Below are positions 16,338-24,147 of a DNA stretch of 64,000 nt, piece by piece (position 1 is the stretch's first letter; each line of letters begins with the position of its first letter). The notes under the pieces were generated by a model. That model did no database searches. It was not told the DNA's origin and saw nothing but the letters and a program-made list of their open reading frames with translations. Source of the stretch: Daejeonella rubra. Its GTDB lineage: Bacteria > Bacteroidota > Bacteroidia > Sphingobacteriales > Sphingobacteriaceae. The translations under genes were made by a program, and so were the position numbers. Location of the stretch: positions 124,001 to 188,000 of the forward strand of contig NZ_FNHH01000003.1 of assembly GCF_900103545.1 (NCBI RefSeq). Direction: 5' to 3'.

Positions 16338-19300
16338 ATGCTAAACCGAATTATACAATTTTCGCTGCACAACCGATTGATCGTGTTGACAGCAGCCGCC
16401 CTGCTTATGCTAATGGGCACATATACCGCTTCGAAAATGGAAGTGGACGTTTTTCCGGATTTAACCGCCCCTACAGTTGTCGTCTTAACAGAAGCGCACG
16501 GCATGGCTCCCGAGGAAATAGAAAAGCTGGTAACTTTTCCTGTTGAGACTGCCGTTAATGGCGCTGGCAATGTCCGAAGGGTTCGCTCTTCATCTTCAGC
16601 AGGTATCTCTATCGTATGGGTTGAATTTGAATGGGGAACCGATATTTATCGCGCGCGGCAGACCGTGAGTGAAAAATTAAGCGTTGTTAGTAATCAGTTA
16701 CCTTTGGGTGTTAGTGCGCCGGTAATGGCCCCGCAATCCTCTATCATGGGTGAGATCATGCTGATCAGCGTTACAGGCTCCAAAACAAATTTGATGGATG
16801 TCCGCACCATAACAGATTGGAGTATACGGCCCCGCCTGCTATCCATTGGCGGTGTATCACAGGTAGTGGTTATAGGCGGAGAGTACAAACAATATCAAAT
16901 TTTGGCTTCACCACAGAAGATGGGCTATTATAACGTTTCACTCAATGAATTATTGGAAGCCGCACAGCAAGCCAATAAAAATGCCGCAGGTGGTTTTATG
17001 AGTGAATATAGCAACGAATATATTGTTCGCGGGATTGGTCGTACCAGCGATCTGAATGAAATGGGCAGCTCAGTGATCAAAACCAATAATGGAGTTCCGA
17101 TTAAGATCGAAGACGTTGCGGAAATAAAAATTGGCTCATCTATCAAAATAGGTGATGGTTCATTAAAAGGGGAACCAGCGGTAATCATGACGGTGATGAA
17201 GCAACCGAACGTTAACACGCTGGAGCTGACCAATCAGATCGATACTGCAATCACTGATCTTAAAAAAACGCTACCAGCAGATTTAAATATAAATACGAAA
17301 ATATTTCGCCAGGCAGATTTTATTAATGCATCGGTAAGCAACATCCAAAAGACCTTAATTGAAGGCTCAATCTTCGTGGTCATCATTTTGTTTTTATTCC
17401 TAATGAACTGGCGCGCTACTGCCATTTCACTCGTGGCTATCCCGATTTCCCTTCTTACTGCTGTGCTTACTTTGAAGTGGTTAGGCTTTTCTATTAATAC
17501 CATGAGCCTCGGCGGGATGGCTATTGCTATCGGGGATTTGGTTGATGATGCTATCATCGACGTTGAAAACGTCTTCAAACGACTGAAAGAAAATGCCGCG
17601 AAGCCTCTGGCAGAGCGACAAAATAAACTGACCGTGATTTACGATGCTTCAGTTGAGATCCGTACATCAGTGATCAATGCTACGTTTATTATCATTGTGG
17701 CGTTTCTGCCACTATTTTTCCTTTCAGGTATGGAAGGCAGATTGCTTGCCCCGCTTGGAATTGCCTTCATCGTAGCTTTATTCGCGTCACTTGTGGTAGC
17801 TATCACTGTTACTCCTGTGCTATGCAGCTATCTCCTTACTAAAGACGAGATGTTGCTCCGCCAGCACCGTGAAAGTTGGCTGGTGCAGCGACTGAATGGC
17901 TGGTATGAACGGTCCTTGGAAAAAGCAATGAAATTTAAGAAGTTAATTCTGGGCGGGGCACTGGTATTATTCGTCCTTGCATCGATCTTGTTCTTTACAC
18001 TGGGCAGAAGCTTTTTACCTGAATTTAACGAGGGCTCGTTGGTAGTAAGTGTCACCAGCTTGCCTGGAATTTCCTTGCAGGAAAGCAATGCAATTGGCGC
18101 AAGGGTTGAAAAAACTCTGCTAACTGTCCCGGAAGTAAGAACTACCACCCGCAGGACGGGACGTGCTGAACTGGATGAGCACGCCCAAGGGGTAAACGCA
18201 TCAGAAATTGATGCACCGTTTATACTTGACGAAAGAAACCGGGAGGAATTCATGGCGGAGGTGCGTGAAAAAATGGCCGGTATTACGGAAGCGAATATTA
18301 CGATCGGGCAACCTATAGGTCACCGTATTGATCACATGCTTTCAGGCACCCGTGCTAATATTGCTATCAAAATTTTCGGAACAGATCTTAACACCTTGTT
18401 CAATATTTCCAACCAGGTAAAAAGTGCTATAGAGGGCACTAATGGGCTGGTTGATCTGAGTGTAGAACAACAAATAGAAATTCCACAGGTTCAGATTAAA
18501 GCCGACCGGGCCATGCTCAGTAAATATGGCATTACTATCGGTGAGTTTACCGAATTTGTAGATATCGCATTTGCTGGCGAAAAGGTGTCAGAGGTATATG
18601 AAGGGGCTCAACGGTTCGACCTTCTTCTACGTTTCGACGATGCCAATCGCGGAAATATTGAGAATATACGCAATTCACTGATTGACACTCACGACGGTCA
18701 AAAAATACCTTTAAGCTATGTAGCTGAAATCGTTTCAGCAACTGGCCCGAATACCATTAATCGGGAAAATGTACAGCGCAAGACGGTGGTATCTGCAAAT
18801 GTTACCGAAAGGGACCAGAAAAGTGTGGTTGATGAGATCAAAGTAAAAATTGGAGAAAGTGTGAAACTCCCGCAAGGCTACCGGATTGAATACGGCGGCC
18901 AGTTTGAGGCTGAAGCGGAGGCATCACAAACCTTAATTGTCGCCTCACTCCTAGCCTTACTGATCATATTTTTCCTGCTTTTTCATGAATTTAAAGACCT
19001 GAAAATATCTTCCATCATCCTGCTGAACTTACCGCTGGCCTTGATAGGTGGTGTATTAAGTATTTGGCTAACCTCCGGGGTACTGAGCATCCCGGCCATT
19101 ATTGGTTTTATTACCCTTTTCGGAATTGCAACCAGAAACGGAATACTGCTGGTCTCCCATTATAAAACCCTCCATGCCGAAGGATTAAACCAGTATGATA
19201 CGGTGATTAAAGGATCTAAAGACAGGTTGAGTCCTATACTGATGACAGCACTAACAGCGGGGCTTGCACTCATTCCTCTGGCAATGGGCGGCACTCTTCC

Positions 19301-19442
19301 TGGCAATGAGATCCAAAGCCCGATGGCTAAGGTAATCCTTGGGGGTTTGCTCAGTTCTACCTTGCTTAATTTATTTGTTGTACCGATAGTTTATTATATG
19401 ACTGTCAGAAATACGAAGGAAAATGATGAAATTGTTAACTAG
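16338..19442 (+). CDS. Heavy-metal efflux RND permease (CusA/CzcA family)
   Basis: A 1034-residue HME-RND proton antiporter with 12 expected membrane helices and two large periplasmic loops. In helix 4 the proton-relay motif reads AIGDLVDDAIIDVEN, with more acidic residues than CusA (AIGAMVDAAIVMIEN) and different from the DFG form of CzcA, so the metal cannot be assigned from this motif. SSSAGISIVWVEF and TALTAGLALIPLAMGG are other family blocks. It starts 10 bases after the adaptor and overlaps the channel gene by 20 bases, giving a tight tripartite operon. Copper/silver is favoured by the copB context. Confidence 0.95.
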   Translation: MLNRIIQFSLHNRLIVLTAAALLMLMGTYTASKMEVDVFPDLTAPTVVVLTEAHGMAPEEIEKLVTFPVETAVNGAGNVRRVRSSSSAGISIVWVEFEWGTDIYRARQTVSEKLSVVSNQLPLGVSAPVMAPQSSIMGEIMLISVTGSKTNLMDVRTITDWSIRPRLLSIGGVSQVVVIGGEYKQYQILASPQKMGYYNVSLNELLEAAQQANKNAAGGFMSEYSNEYIVRGIGRTSDLNEMGSSVIKTNNGVPIKIEDVAEIKIGSSIKIGDGSLKGEPAVIMTVMKQPNVNTLELTNQIDTAITDLKKTLPADLNINTKIFRQADFINASVSNIQKTLIEGSIFVVIILFLFLMNWRATAISLVAIPISLLTAVLTLKWLGFSINTMSLGGMAIAIGDLVDDAIIDVENVFKRLKENAAKPLAERQNKLTVIYDASVEIRTSVINATFIIIVAFLPLFFLSGMEGRLLAPLGIAFIVALFASLVVAITVTPVLCSYLLTKDEMLLRQHRESWLVQRLNGWYERSLEKAMKFKKLILGGALVLFVLASILFFTLGRSFLPEFNEGSLVVSVTSLPGISLQESNAIGARVEKTLLTVPEVRTTTRRTGRAELDEHAQGVNASEIDAPFILDERNREEFMAEVREKMAGITEANITIGQPIGHRIDHMLSGTRANIAIKIFGTDLNTLFNISNQVKSAIEGTNGLVDLSVEQQIEIPQVQIKADRAMLSKYGITIGEFTEFVDIAFAGEKVSEVYEGAQRFDLLLRFDDANRGNIENIRNSLIDTHDGQKIPLSYVAEIVSATGPNTINRENVQRKTVVSANVTERDQKSVVDEIKVKIGESVKLPQGYRIEYGGQFEAEAEASQTLIVASLLALLIIFFLLFHEFKDLKISSIILLNLPLALIGGVLSIWLTSGVLSIPAIIGFITLFGIATRNGILLVSHYKTLHAEGLNQYDTVIKGSKDRLSPILMTALTAGLALIPLAMGGTLPGNEIQSPMAKVILGGLLSSTLLNLFVVPIVYYMTVRNTKENDEIVN

Positions 19443-20604
19443 CGCGTTTTGCCTGCTGATAACCACAACTGTCTATTCTCAAACGGGGATAGACAGTCTT
19501 CTGGTGCAGGTAAGCAAAAACAATAAAGCTGTACAGGCTAACAGAGAATACCACTTTGCAAGAAAAGCTGAATTTGCAACAGGCCTTACGCCTTACGATC
19601 CAAAAGTAGAGTATGATTATCTTTCAGGGTCACCAGCAGGTGCCGGGAACCAGCGTGATTTTACAGTTACTCAACAACTGGATTTTCCGACGGTTTATAG
19701 CAGTAAAAGGAAACTGTCGAATCAACAGTCAATCCAATCCGACCTCGAGCATCGCGTGTTCATCCAGGATATTTTACTTAAGGCGAAGCTGGAAGCTCTG
19801 GAACTAATCTACCTGAATAAACTTTCAGCGGAGCTGAAACGTAGGTTGGAACGTACACAAGCTTTGGTGTCCGATTATCAAAAGAAACTCGATCAAGGGG
19901 ATGCAATTATTCTCGATGTAAATAAAGCTAAACTGCAACTACTGAACATTCAGCAGGATGTCCTGCTGAACGACAACGCGATCAGCCAAACATTAACTCG
20001 CTTGCAGGAACTTAATGGTGGAATAGAAGTAAACCTTACAGACACCATTTATCCCCTCGTTGCTCAAGTGCCTGAATTTAGAACATTAGATAGTTTGATT
20101 GAAGCCAATGACCCGCTTCTTAAGGTATACGAACACGAGCAACAAATCCGTCAACAACAGATAACCGTCCAAAAACGCCTTAATCTCCCTAAAATAGAAA
20201 CCGGATACCACTCTCAGGCAATCCTCGGTCAGAGTTACAAAGGTATTCATGGCGGTATCAGCATTCCCCTTTGGGAAAACAGGAACCGTGTAAAAGCAGC
20301 AGAAGCAAACCTCAGTTATGCGAATTTCAATGCGGTCAATCATAAGCTGCAACATCAACTGGAGAACAAACAGTATTACGATCAGCTGGAGATTCGTAAA
20401 AATGCGATGTTAGAATACCGTACTTTACTCGCATCCCTCAATAATGCCGCACTGTTAGACAAAGCACTTAAATACGGTCAAATTACAATCATTCAGTATG
20501 CACAGGATGAGCGGTTTTATTTTGATTCATATTCTAAATATTTACGACTTGAGGCAGAATATCATAAAGCTATTGCCCAACTCTATAAGTTCAGTCTTTT
20601 GTGA
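19423..20604 (+). CDS. TolC-like outer-membrane channel of the RND pump
   Basis: A 393-residue outer-membrane efflux protein with a signal peptide (cleavage after TTVYSQ, about residue 20) and the two long coiled repeats expected of OEP proteins. It starts inside the end of the permease gene (20-base overlap; ATGs at 19423 and 19426). It is somewhat short for the family (usually 400-470) but appears complete. Its 3' end overlaps the convergent gene on the other strand by about 20 bases. Confidence 0.9.
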   Translation: MMKLLTSAFCLLITTTVYSQTGIDSLLVQVSKNNKAVQANREYHFARKAEFATGLTPYDPKVEYDYLSGSPAGAGNQRDFTVTQQLDFPTVYSSKRKLSNQQSIQSDLEHRVFIQDILLKAKLEALELIYLNKLSAELKRRLERTQALVSDYQKKLDQGDAIILDVNKAKLQLLNIQQDVLLNDNAISQTLTRLQELNGGIEVNLTDTIYPLVAQVPEFRTLDSLIEANDPLLKVYEHEQQIRQQQITVQKRLNLPKIETGYHSQAILGQSYKGIHGGISIPLWENRNRVKAAEANLSYANFNAVNHKLQHQLENKQYYDQLEIRKNAMLEYRTLLASLNNAALLDKALKYGQITIIQYAQDERFYFDSYSKYLRLEAEYHKAIAQLYKFSLL

Positions 20605-20888
20605 ATAAAACTTACTTTACTGCCTTTATAACTATCATATTCAGGCTCATACTTAAAATAGCCGAATTGAATCAATTCCTTCATACATCTATGGTAGGTA
20701 CTGATTGCTCCTATCTTGCTTAATCTCATCACTTCTTTTCTTGAGATTTTAAATTGGCCGGGGTATTTTTGATTTTGCCAACAGGTAAGCAATGCCATAT
20801 AGATACTAAGGTGCGATGTATTCATCCTGTTATCTGAGGTAATTCTCTGTATGTATCCTGCCAATTTGAATAAATGAATATTTTTCAT
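20583..20888 (-). CDS. Small winged-helix-like protein of mobile elements
   Basis: A 101-residue protein of the kind found next to integrases in Bacteroidota elements. The central part (KISRKEVMRLSKIGAISTYH) reads like a DNA-binding winged helix, and the C-terminus GYFKYEPEYDSYKGSKVSFI resembles the replication/regulatory proteins of this class. It lies just downstream of the excisionase-like gene (6 bases) and is probably co-transcribed. The precise function is unknown. Confidence 0.65.
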   Translation of the reverse strand: MKNIHLFKLAGYIQRITSDNRMNTSHLSIYMALLTCWQNQKYPGQFKISRKEVMRLSKIGAISTYHRCMKELIQFGYFKYEPEYDSYKGSKVSFIHKRLNL

Positions 20889-20894
20889 TGAAAG

Positions 20895-21155
20895 CTACTT
20901 ACTGTCAAGGAGACGAACAATATCCTCGTATTTATAAAACATAATGCTTCCCACTTTGGTAAAACGGAGCGTTCCGTTAATCCTAAGAGTTTGCAAAGTG
21001 CCGGGAGAAATTTTGAGCATTTTTCTAACATCACGACTTCTCAGCCATTGTGTAGTTTCTGCCCGTGCAGGTTGTATTATTGCTTTGATTTCCTGTATTA
21101 AATCATTTTTAAATTGCAGTAGATCCTCCTTAGATATAATTTCTATTTGAGCCAT
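20895..21155 (-). CDS. HTH (excisionase-like, MerR/AlpA type) DNA-binding protein
   Basis: An 86-residue protein with an N-terminal coiled region and a C-terminal HTH_17-type domain (about residues 36-85, WLRSRDVRKMLKISPGTLQT ...). Such proteins accompany tyrosine integrases and act as excisionases or directionality factors. It lies about 140 bases downstream of the integrase gene on the same strand, with a strong hairpin between them. Confidence 0.8.
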   Translation of the reverse strand: MAQIEIISKEDLLQFKNDLIQEIKAIIQPARAETTQWLRSRDVRKMLKISPGTLQTLRINGTLRFTKVGSIMFYKYEDIVRLLDSK

Positions 21156-21248
21156 AAGTGTATGTTTTATGGCTCAAAATTCCTGATCTGTTCTATGCGG
21201 CTTTCCCAATCTGGAAAAGTTGGTAATGTTTTTAGCCCTTTAAAGCAA

Positions 21249-21280
21249 AAAAGCTTATCACCAAACGGCAATAAGCTTTT
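21249..21280 (-). terminator. Hairpin between integrase and excisionase-like genes
   Basis: The arms AAAAGCTTAT and ATAAGCTTTT form a perfect 10-bp stem around a 12-base loop. It starts about 20 bases after the integrase stop on the minus strand, and the T-rich end makes it a plausible intrinsic terminator of the integrase gene that separates its expression from that of the excisionase-like gene. Confidence 0.65.
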
Positions 21281-21298
21281 GCATCATAGCATTAACGA

Positions 21299-22513
21299 TC
21301 AAGCAATAGCAAGCTTCTTTTTCAAAGCTTTCATATCGTCGCTAATTTTAGTATTAAGAACCTTTGCATAATGCTGCGTAGTTTTTAAGTCTAAATGCCC
21401 AAGCATTTTGCTTACACTTTCGATAGGAACCCCATTGCTCAAGGTTACGGTTGTAGCAAAAGTATGTCTGGAAAGGTGAAAAGTGAGATTCTGAGTAATG
21501 TCACACATATCGGCAATTTCCTTGAGGTAGCTGTTCATTTTCTGGTTACTTAAAACCGGGAGAACGTACTCAGAGCATAACGGATGCTTCTTATACTTAT
21601 TGATAATATTGATGGCTGGGGCTAATAAAGGTATACTGGAATTGGTCTCTGTTTTTTTTCTACTGGTAAATATCCATTTACCGCCATCTACCCCAGTCAT
21701 AATTTCACTTCTTTTTAACTTTTTGACATCGGCATAAGAGAGACCTGTATAGCAACAGAAGACGAAAATATCTCTCACACGATCTACCCGTTGGACCCTG
21801 ATATCTTTGTCGACCATCCGATCTAACTGTACCTGGTGCAGAAATTCTCTTTCCTTTGCTTTCGCTTTATTTGTATAATCAGAGAAAGGGTTATCTTTAA
21901 GCAATCTGGGTTTGATGCAATAGTTATTGACAACTTTTTTAAAATTTTTGATATACTTTTTTGCAGAAACCGGCGCAAGATTAAAGAATGTTTTTAGATG
22001 ATGTTCGAAGCCTTTAATGAAATTATAGTCCAGTGCATCAATGCAGATATCCCCCACTTCGTACTTTGTAATCAAGTACGAGGTTAAATGCCGGAACGTA
22101 GTTTTGTAACCCTTTAGCGTGTTATCTTCATACTCATTACCAATCAGCTCTTCCATTTGATTATTGTGAAGTGTGAACAGTTCCATCAGCATGGGCTTCT
22201 TTTCTTCCTTTCCCAGAAATTTGTTTTTAAGGCTTGTGGAGGTGATCTCTTTACGCTCCTTAGTGAGCAAGGTGTGCGCTTCTTCGACTTTTTTGTTCAG
22301 TTCGTCCAGATAGCTGTTTAATAATCTTGTGCTCTCTTTGTTTCCGCTCTCTCGATTAGATTTGCTGCACCAGCGGTGAGGCTCACATTCGCGACCGGTT
22401 GATACTTCTTTGCCTGGGGCATTAACAGTGATCCTCATATAGATTGGGATCGGGCCCGTTGTGTAGTTTTTTGGCTTCTTCAGGTAGAAGAGCAGGCTGT
22501 AATTTGTTTCCAT
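21299..22513 (-). CDS. Tyrosine site-specific recombinase (Bacteroidota integrase)
   Basis: A 404-residue integrase with an N-terminal arm-DNA-binding domain (about 1-95), a core-binding SAM-like domain (about 105-205) and a C-terminal catalytic domain. The box II residues His346 and Arg349 (FHLSRHTFA), His373 (LGHLD) and the nucleophile Tyr382 are present. The position usually held by the first catalytic Arg reads TGLSY (Ser259), as in CTnDOT-type integrases. It is transcribed away from the adjacent tRNA-Glu, a usual layout for tRNA-targeting elements, and is the strongest evidence that the cargo to its left is mobile. Confidence 0.93.
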   Translation of the reverse strand: METNYSLLFYLKKPKNYTTGPIPIYMRITVNAPGKEVSTGRECEPHRWCSKSNRESGNKESTRLLNSYLDELNKKVEEAHTLLTKERKEITSTSLKNKFLGKEEKKPMLMELFTLHNNQMEELIGNEYEDNTLKGYKTTFRHLTSYLITKYEVGDICIDALDYNFIKGFEHHLKTFFNLAPVSAKKYIKNFKKVVNNYCIKPRLLKDNPFSDYTNKAKAKEREFLHQVQLDRMVDKDIRVQRVDRVRDIFVFCCYTGLSYADVKKLKRSEIMTGVDGGKWIFTSRKKTETNSSIPLLAPAINIINKYKKHPLCSEYVLPVLSNQKMNSYLKEIADMCDITQNLTFHLSRHTFATTVTLSNGVPIESVSKMLGHLDLKTTQHYAKVLNTKISDDMKALKKKLAIA

Positions 22514-22595
22514 AAAACAAGCTTAAATTGTGAACAAAATTAAGCTTGCAGCTACCGGACTGTCAAGATGTTCTATTATGAAACATCCTATTATA

Positions 22596-22661
22596 CAGTG
22601 AGTTACGAGGTTTCCAGTGAGTAAAGTTTTCCGTTTTGTTGACTCACTGAATTACTCACTG
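22596..22661. repeat. Paired inverted CAGTGAGT repeats, candidate integrase arm/attachment region
   Basis: CAGTGAGT occurs at 22596 and 22615 and its complement ACTCACTG at 22642 and 22654, all within 66 bases between the integrase start and the tRNA-Glu terminator. Two direct plus two inverted copies in such a place look like recombinase or excisionase binding sites. The actual attachment core cannot be fixed because the other end of the element is outside the window. Confidence 0.5.
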
Positions 22662-22704
22662 CTTTAATGCGATTTGGTGAATAATATGGTGTTTTGGCGT
22701 CAAT

Positions 22705-22739
22705 AAAAAAGGCTGCAAATCATTGATTTACAGCCTTTT
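22705..22739 (-). terminator. Intrinsic terminator of the tRNA transcript
   Basis: A long stem (about 15 bp with one mismatch) is formed by AAAAGGCTGCAAATC and GATTTACAGCCTTTT. Read on the minus strand it is followed by TTTTTTATT. It lies about 25 bases beyond the 3' end of tRNA-Glu and would end the tRNA-fMet/tRNA-Glu transcript. Confidence 0.8.
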
Positions 22740-22763
22740 GGTTTGTTTTGACATTAACGTCTG

Positions 22764-22835
22764 TAGCCCGTAGGGGAATCGAACCCCTGTTTCCAGAATG
22801 AAAATCTGGCGTCCTCACCCCTAGACGAACGGGCC
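22764..22835 (-). tRNA. tRNA-Glu (anticodon TTC)
   Basis: A complete 72-base cloverleaf on the minus strand. The acceptor arms GGCCCGT and ACGGGCT pair (with a G-T at 1:72), the anticodon stem CCAGA/TCTGG encloses loop TTTTCAT, giving anticodon TTC, and the T arm AGGGG-TTCGATT-CCCCT is intact. CCA is not encoded. Its 3' end faces the integrase gene. Confidence 0.95.
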
Positions 22836-22841
22836 TTCTTA

Positions 22842-22934
22842 AGCTAAAAGCTAAGTAGGTAAAAGGTAAAAGCTTCCCGGAAGATGCTTTTTGCTTGCTT
22901 CGGCTTTCGGCTTTACGCTTTTTGCTTTCAGCTT
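22842..22934. repeat. Heptad-phased repeat between the two tRNA genes
   Basis: In the right half GCTT recurs at 22886 and 22893 and then at 22903, 22910, 22917, 22924 and 22931 with strict 7-base spacing. In the left half the complementary word AAGCT/AGGT recurs at 22841, 22848, 22856, 22863 and 22870 (spacing 7 or 8). The two halves are roughly complementary, so the spacer RNA could fold on itself. See the findings for similar arrays elsewhere. Confidence 0.75.
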
Positions 22935-22947
22935 GATACTACCTGGG

Positions 22948-23020
<73 letters not shown>

Positions 23021-23128
23021 CTGTGACAATTTAAAGCTTTAAAGAACGCCCTGTGTTGCTTTTAAATTGGACTGCAAAGATATATTTCGTTTCTTTGCGG
23101 TGCAAATATATTTTAAAATAAATTTTAC

Positions 23129-24007
23129 ATGTCGCATAAAGCCGGATTTGTTAGTCTCGTCGGGAAACCAAACGTTGGAAAATCTACCCTGATGAATGCC
23201 CTGGTTGGTGAAAAGCTTTCCATAATCACTCCTAAGGCACAAACTACGCGCCATCGCATTTTGGGTATCGTGAATGAACCTGACTCACAAATTGTTTTTT
23301 CTGATACTCCCGGAGTGATCAAACCGGTTTATGGAATGCAGGAATCGATGATGAGTTTTGTAAATTCCTCTCTTGTCGACGCAGATATCATCTTATTTGT
23401 CACAGATATCAACGAAAAATATGACGAAAATGATGTTCTTGAAAAATTAGCCAAGACCACTTCACCTATTGCCGTGGTTATCAACAAGATCGATAAGTCA
23501 AACGAAGATCTGGTAAAGGAAAAAATACTGTATTGGGAGGAAAAACTGAAACCACAGGCAATTTTTGCGGTTTCTGCATTACATGATCATAATGTTCCTG
23601 CAGTGATGCAATTCATTATGGATAATCTGCCCGAGCATCCGCCATATTACGATAAAGACACCCTCACCGACAGGAATGAACGATTCTTTGTTTCGGAAAT
23701 AATCCGTGAAAAAGTTTTTAAACTGTACGATAAAGAGATCCCATACAGCACCGAAGTGATCATCACTGCTTTCAAAGATGAAGCAAAGATCATCCGGATA
23801 AGTTCTGAGATCATTGTAGAACGCGATTCTCAAAAAAATATCATCATCGGTAAAGCAGGTGAAATGCTTAAAAAAGTTGGAACCTATGCCCGAAAAGATA
23901 TGGAAGAGTTCCTTCAGAAAAAAGTCTTTTTAGAAATGTTCGTGAAGGTCATCCCTGATTGGAGAAACCGGAAGAACTATTTGAAGAGTTTTGGGTATGA
24001 AGATTAA
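23129..24007 (+). CDS. era: GTPase Era
   Basis: A 292-residue GTPase that binds 16S rRNA and helps 30S assembly. G1 GKPNVGKS (residues 12-19), G3 DTPG (61-64) and G4 NKID (about 120) are present, and a C-terminal KH domain with IIVERDSQKNIIIGKAGEML follows. It opens the chromosomal part after the tRNA genes and is followed by der 140 bases on. Confidence 0.97.
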   Translation: MSHKAGFVSLVGKPNVGKSTLMNALVGEKLSIITPKAQTTRHRILGIVNEPDSQIVFSDTPGVIKPVYGMQESMMSFVNSSLVDADIILFVTDINEKYDENDVLEKLAKTTSPIAVVINKIDKSNEDLVKEKILYWEEKLKPQAIFAVSALHDHNVPAVMQFIMDNLPEHPPYYDKDTLTDRNERFFVSEIIREKVFKLYDKEIPYSTEVIITAFKDEAKIIRISSEIIVERDSQKNIIIGKAGEMLKKVGTYARKDMEEFLQKKVFLEMFVKVIPDWRNRKNYLKSFGYED

Positions 24008-24014
24008 ATAGAAC

Positions 24015-24042
24015 CAAGATTCAAGAGTCAAGAATCAAGAAT
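24015..24042. repeat. Heptad repeat with CAAG anchor upstream of der
   Basis: CAAG recurs at 24015, 24022, 24029 and 24036, i.e. exactly every 7 bases. Just before der, CTCTT at 24123 and ATCTT at 24130 repeat with the same 7-base period in the complementary sense, so the era-der gap is bounded by related heptads of opposite orientation. Confidence 0.7.
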
Positions 24043-24147
24043 TGGAGGCTCTTGGAGTAATAAATATATCAAATCAGATTGAAGTGCGAATGGATTAAGA
24101 CTTAAATTGTCTTACATCCTGACTCTTGGATCTTAGATCAAAAGAAA

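Noticed and set aside
22842..22934. Possible CRISPR array in the tRNA spacer
   Set aside because: The repeat unit is only 7 bases and imperfect, there are no spacers of constant length, and no cas gene is near.
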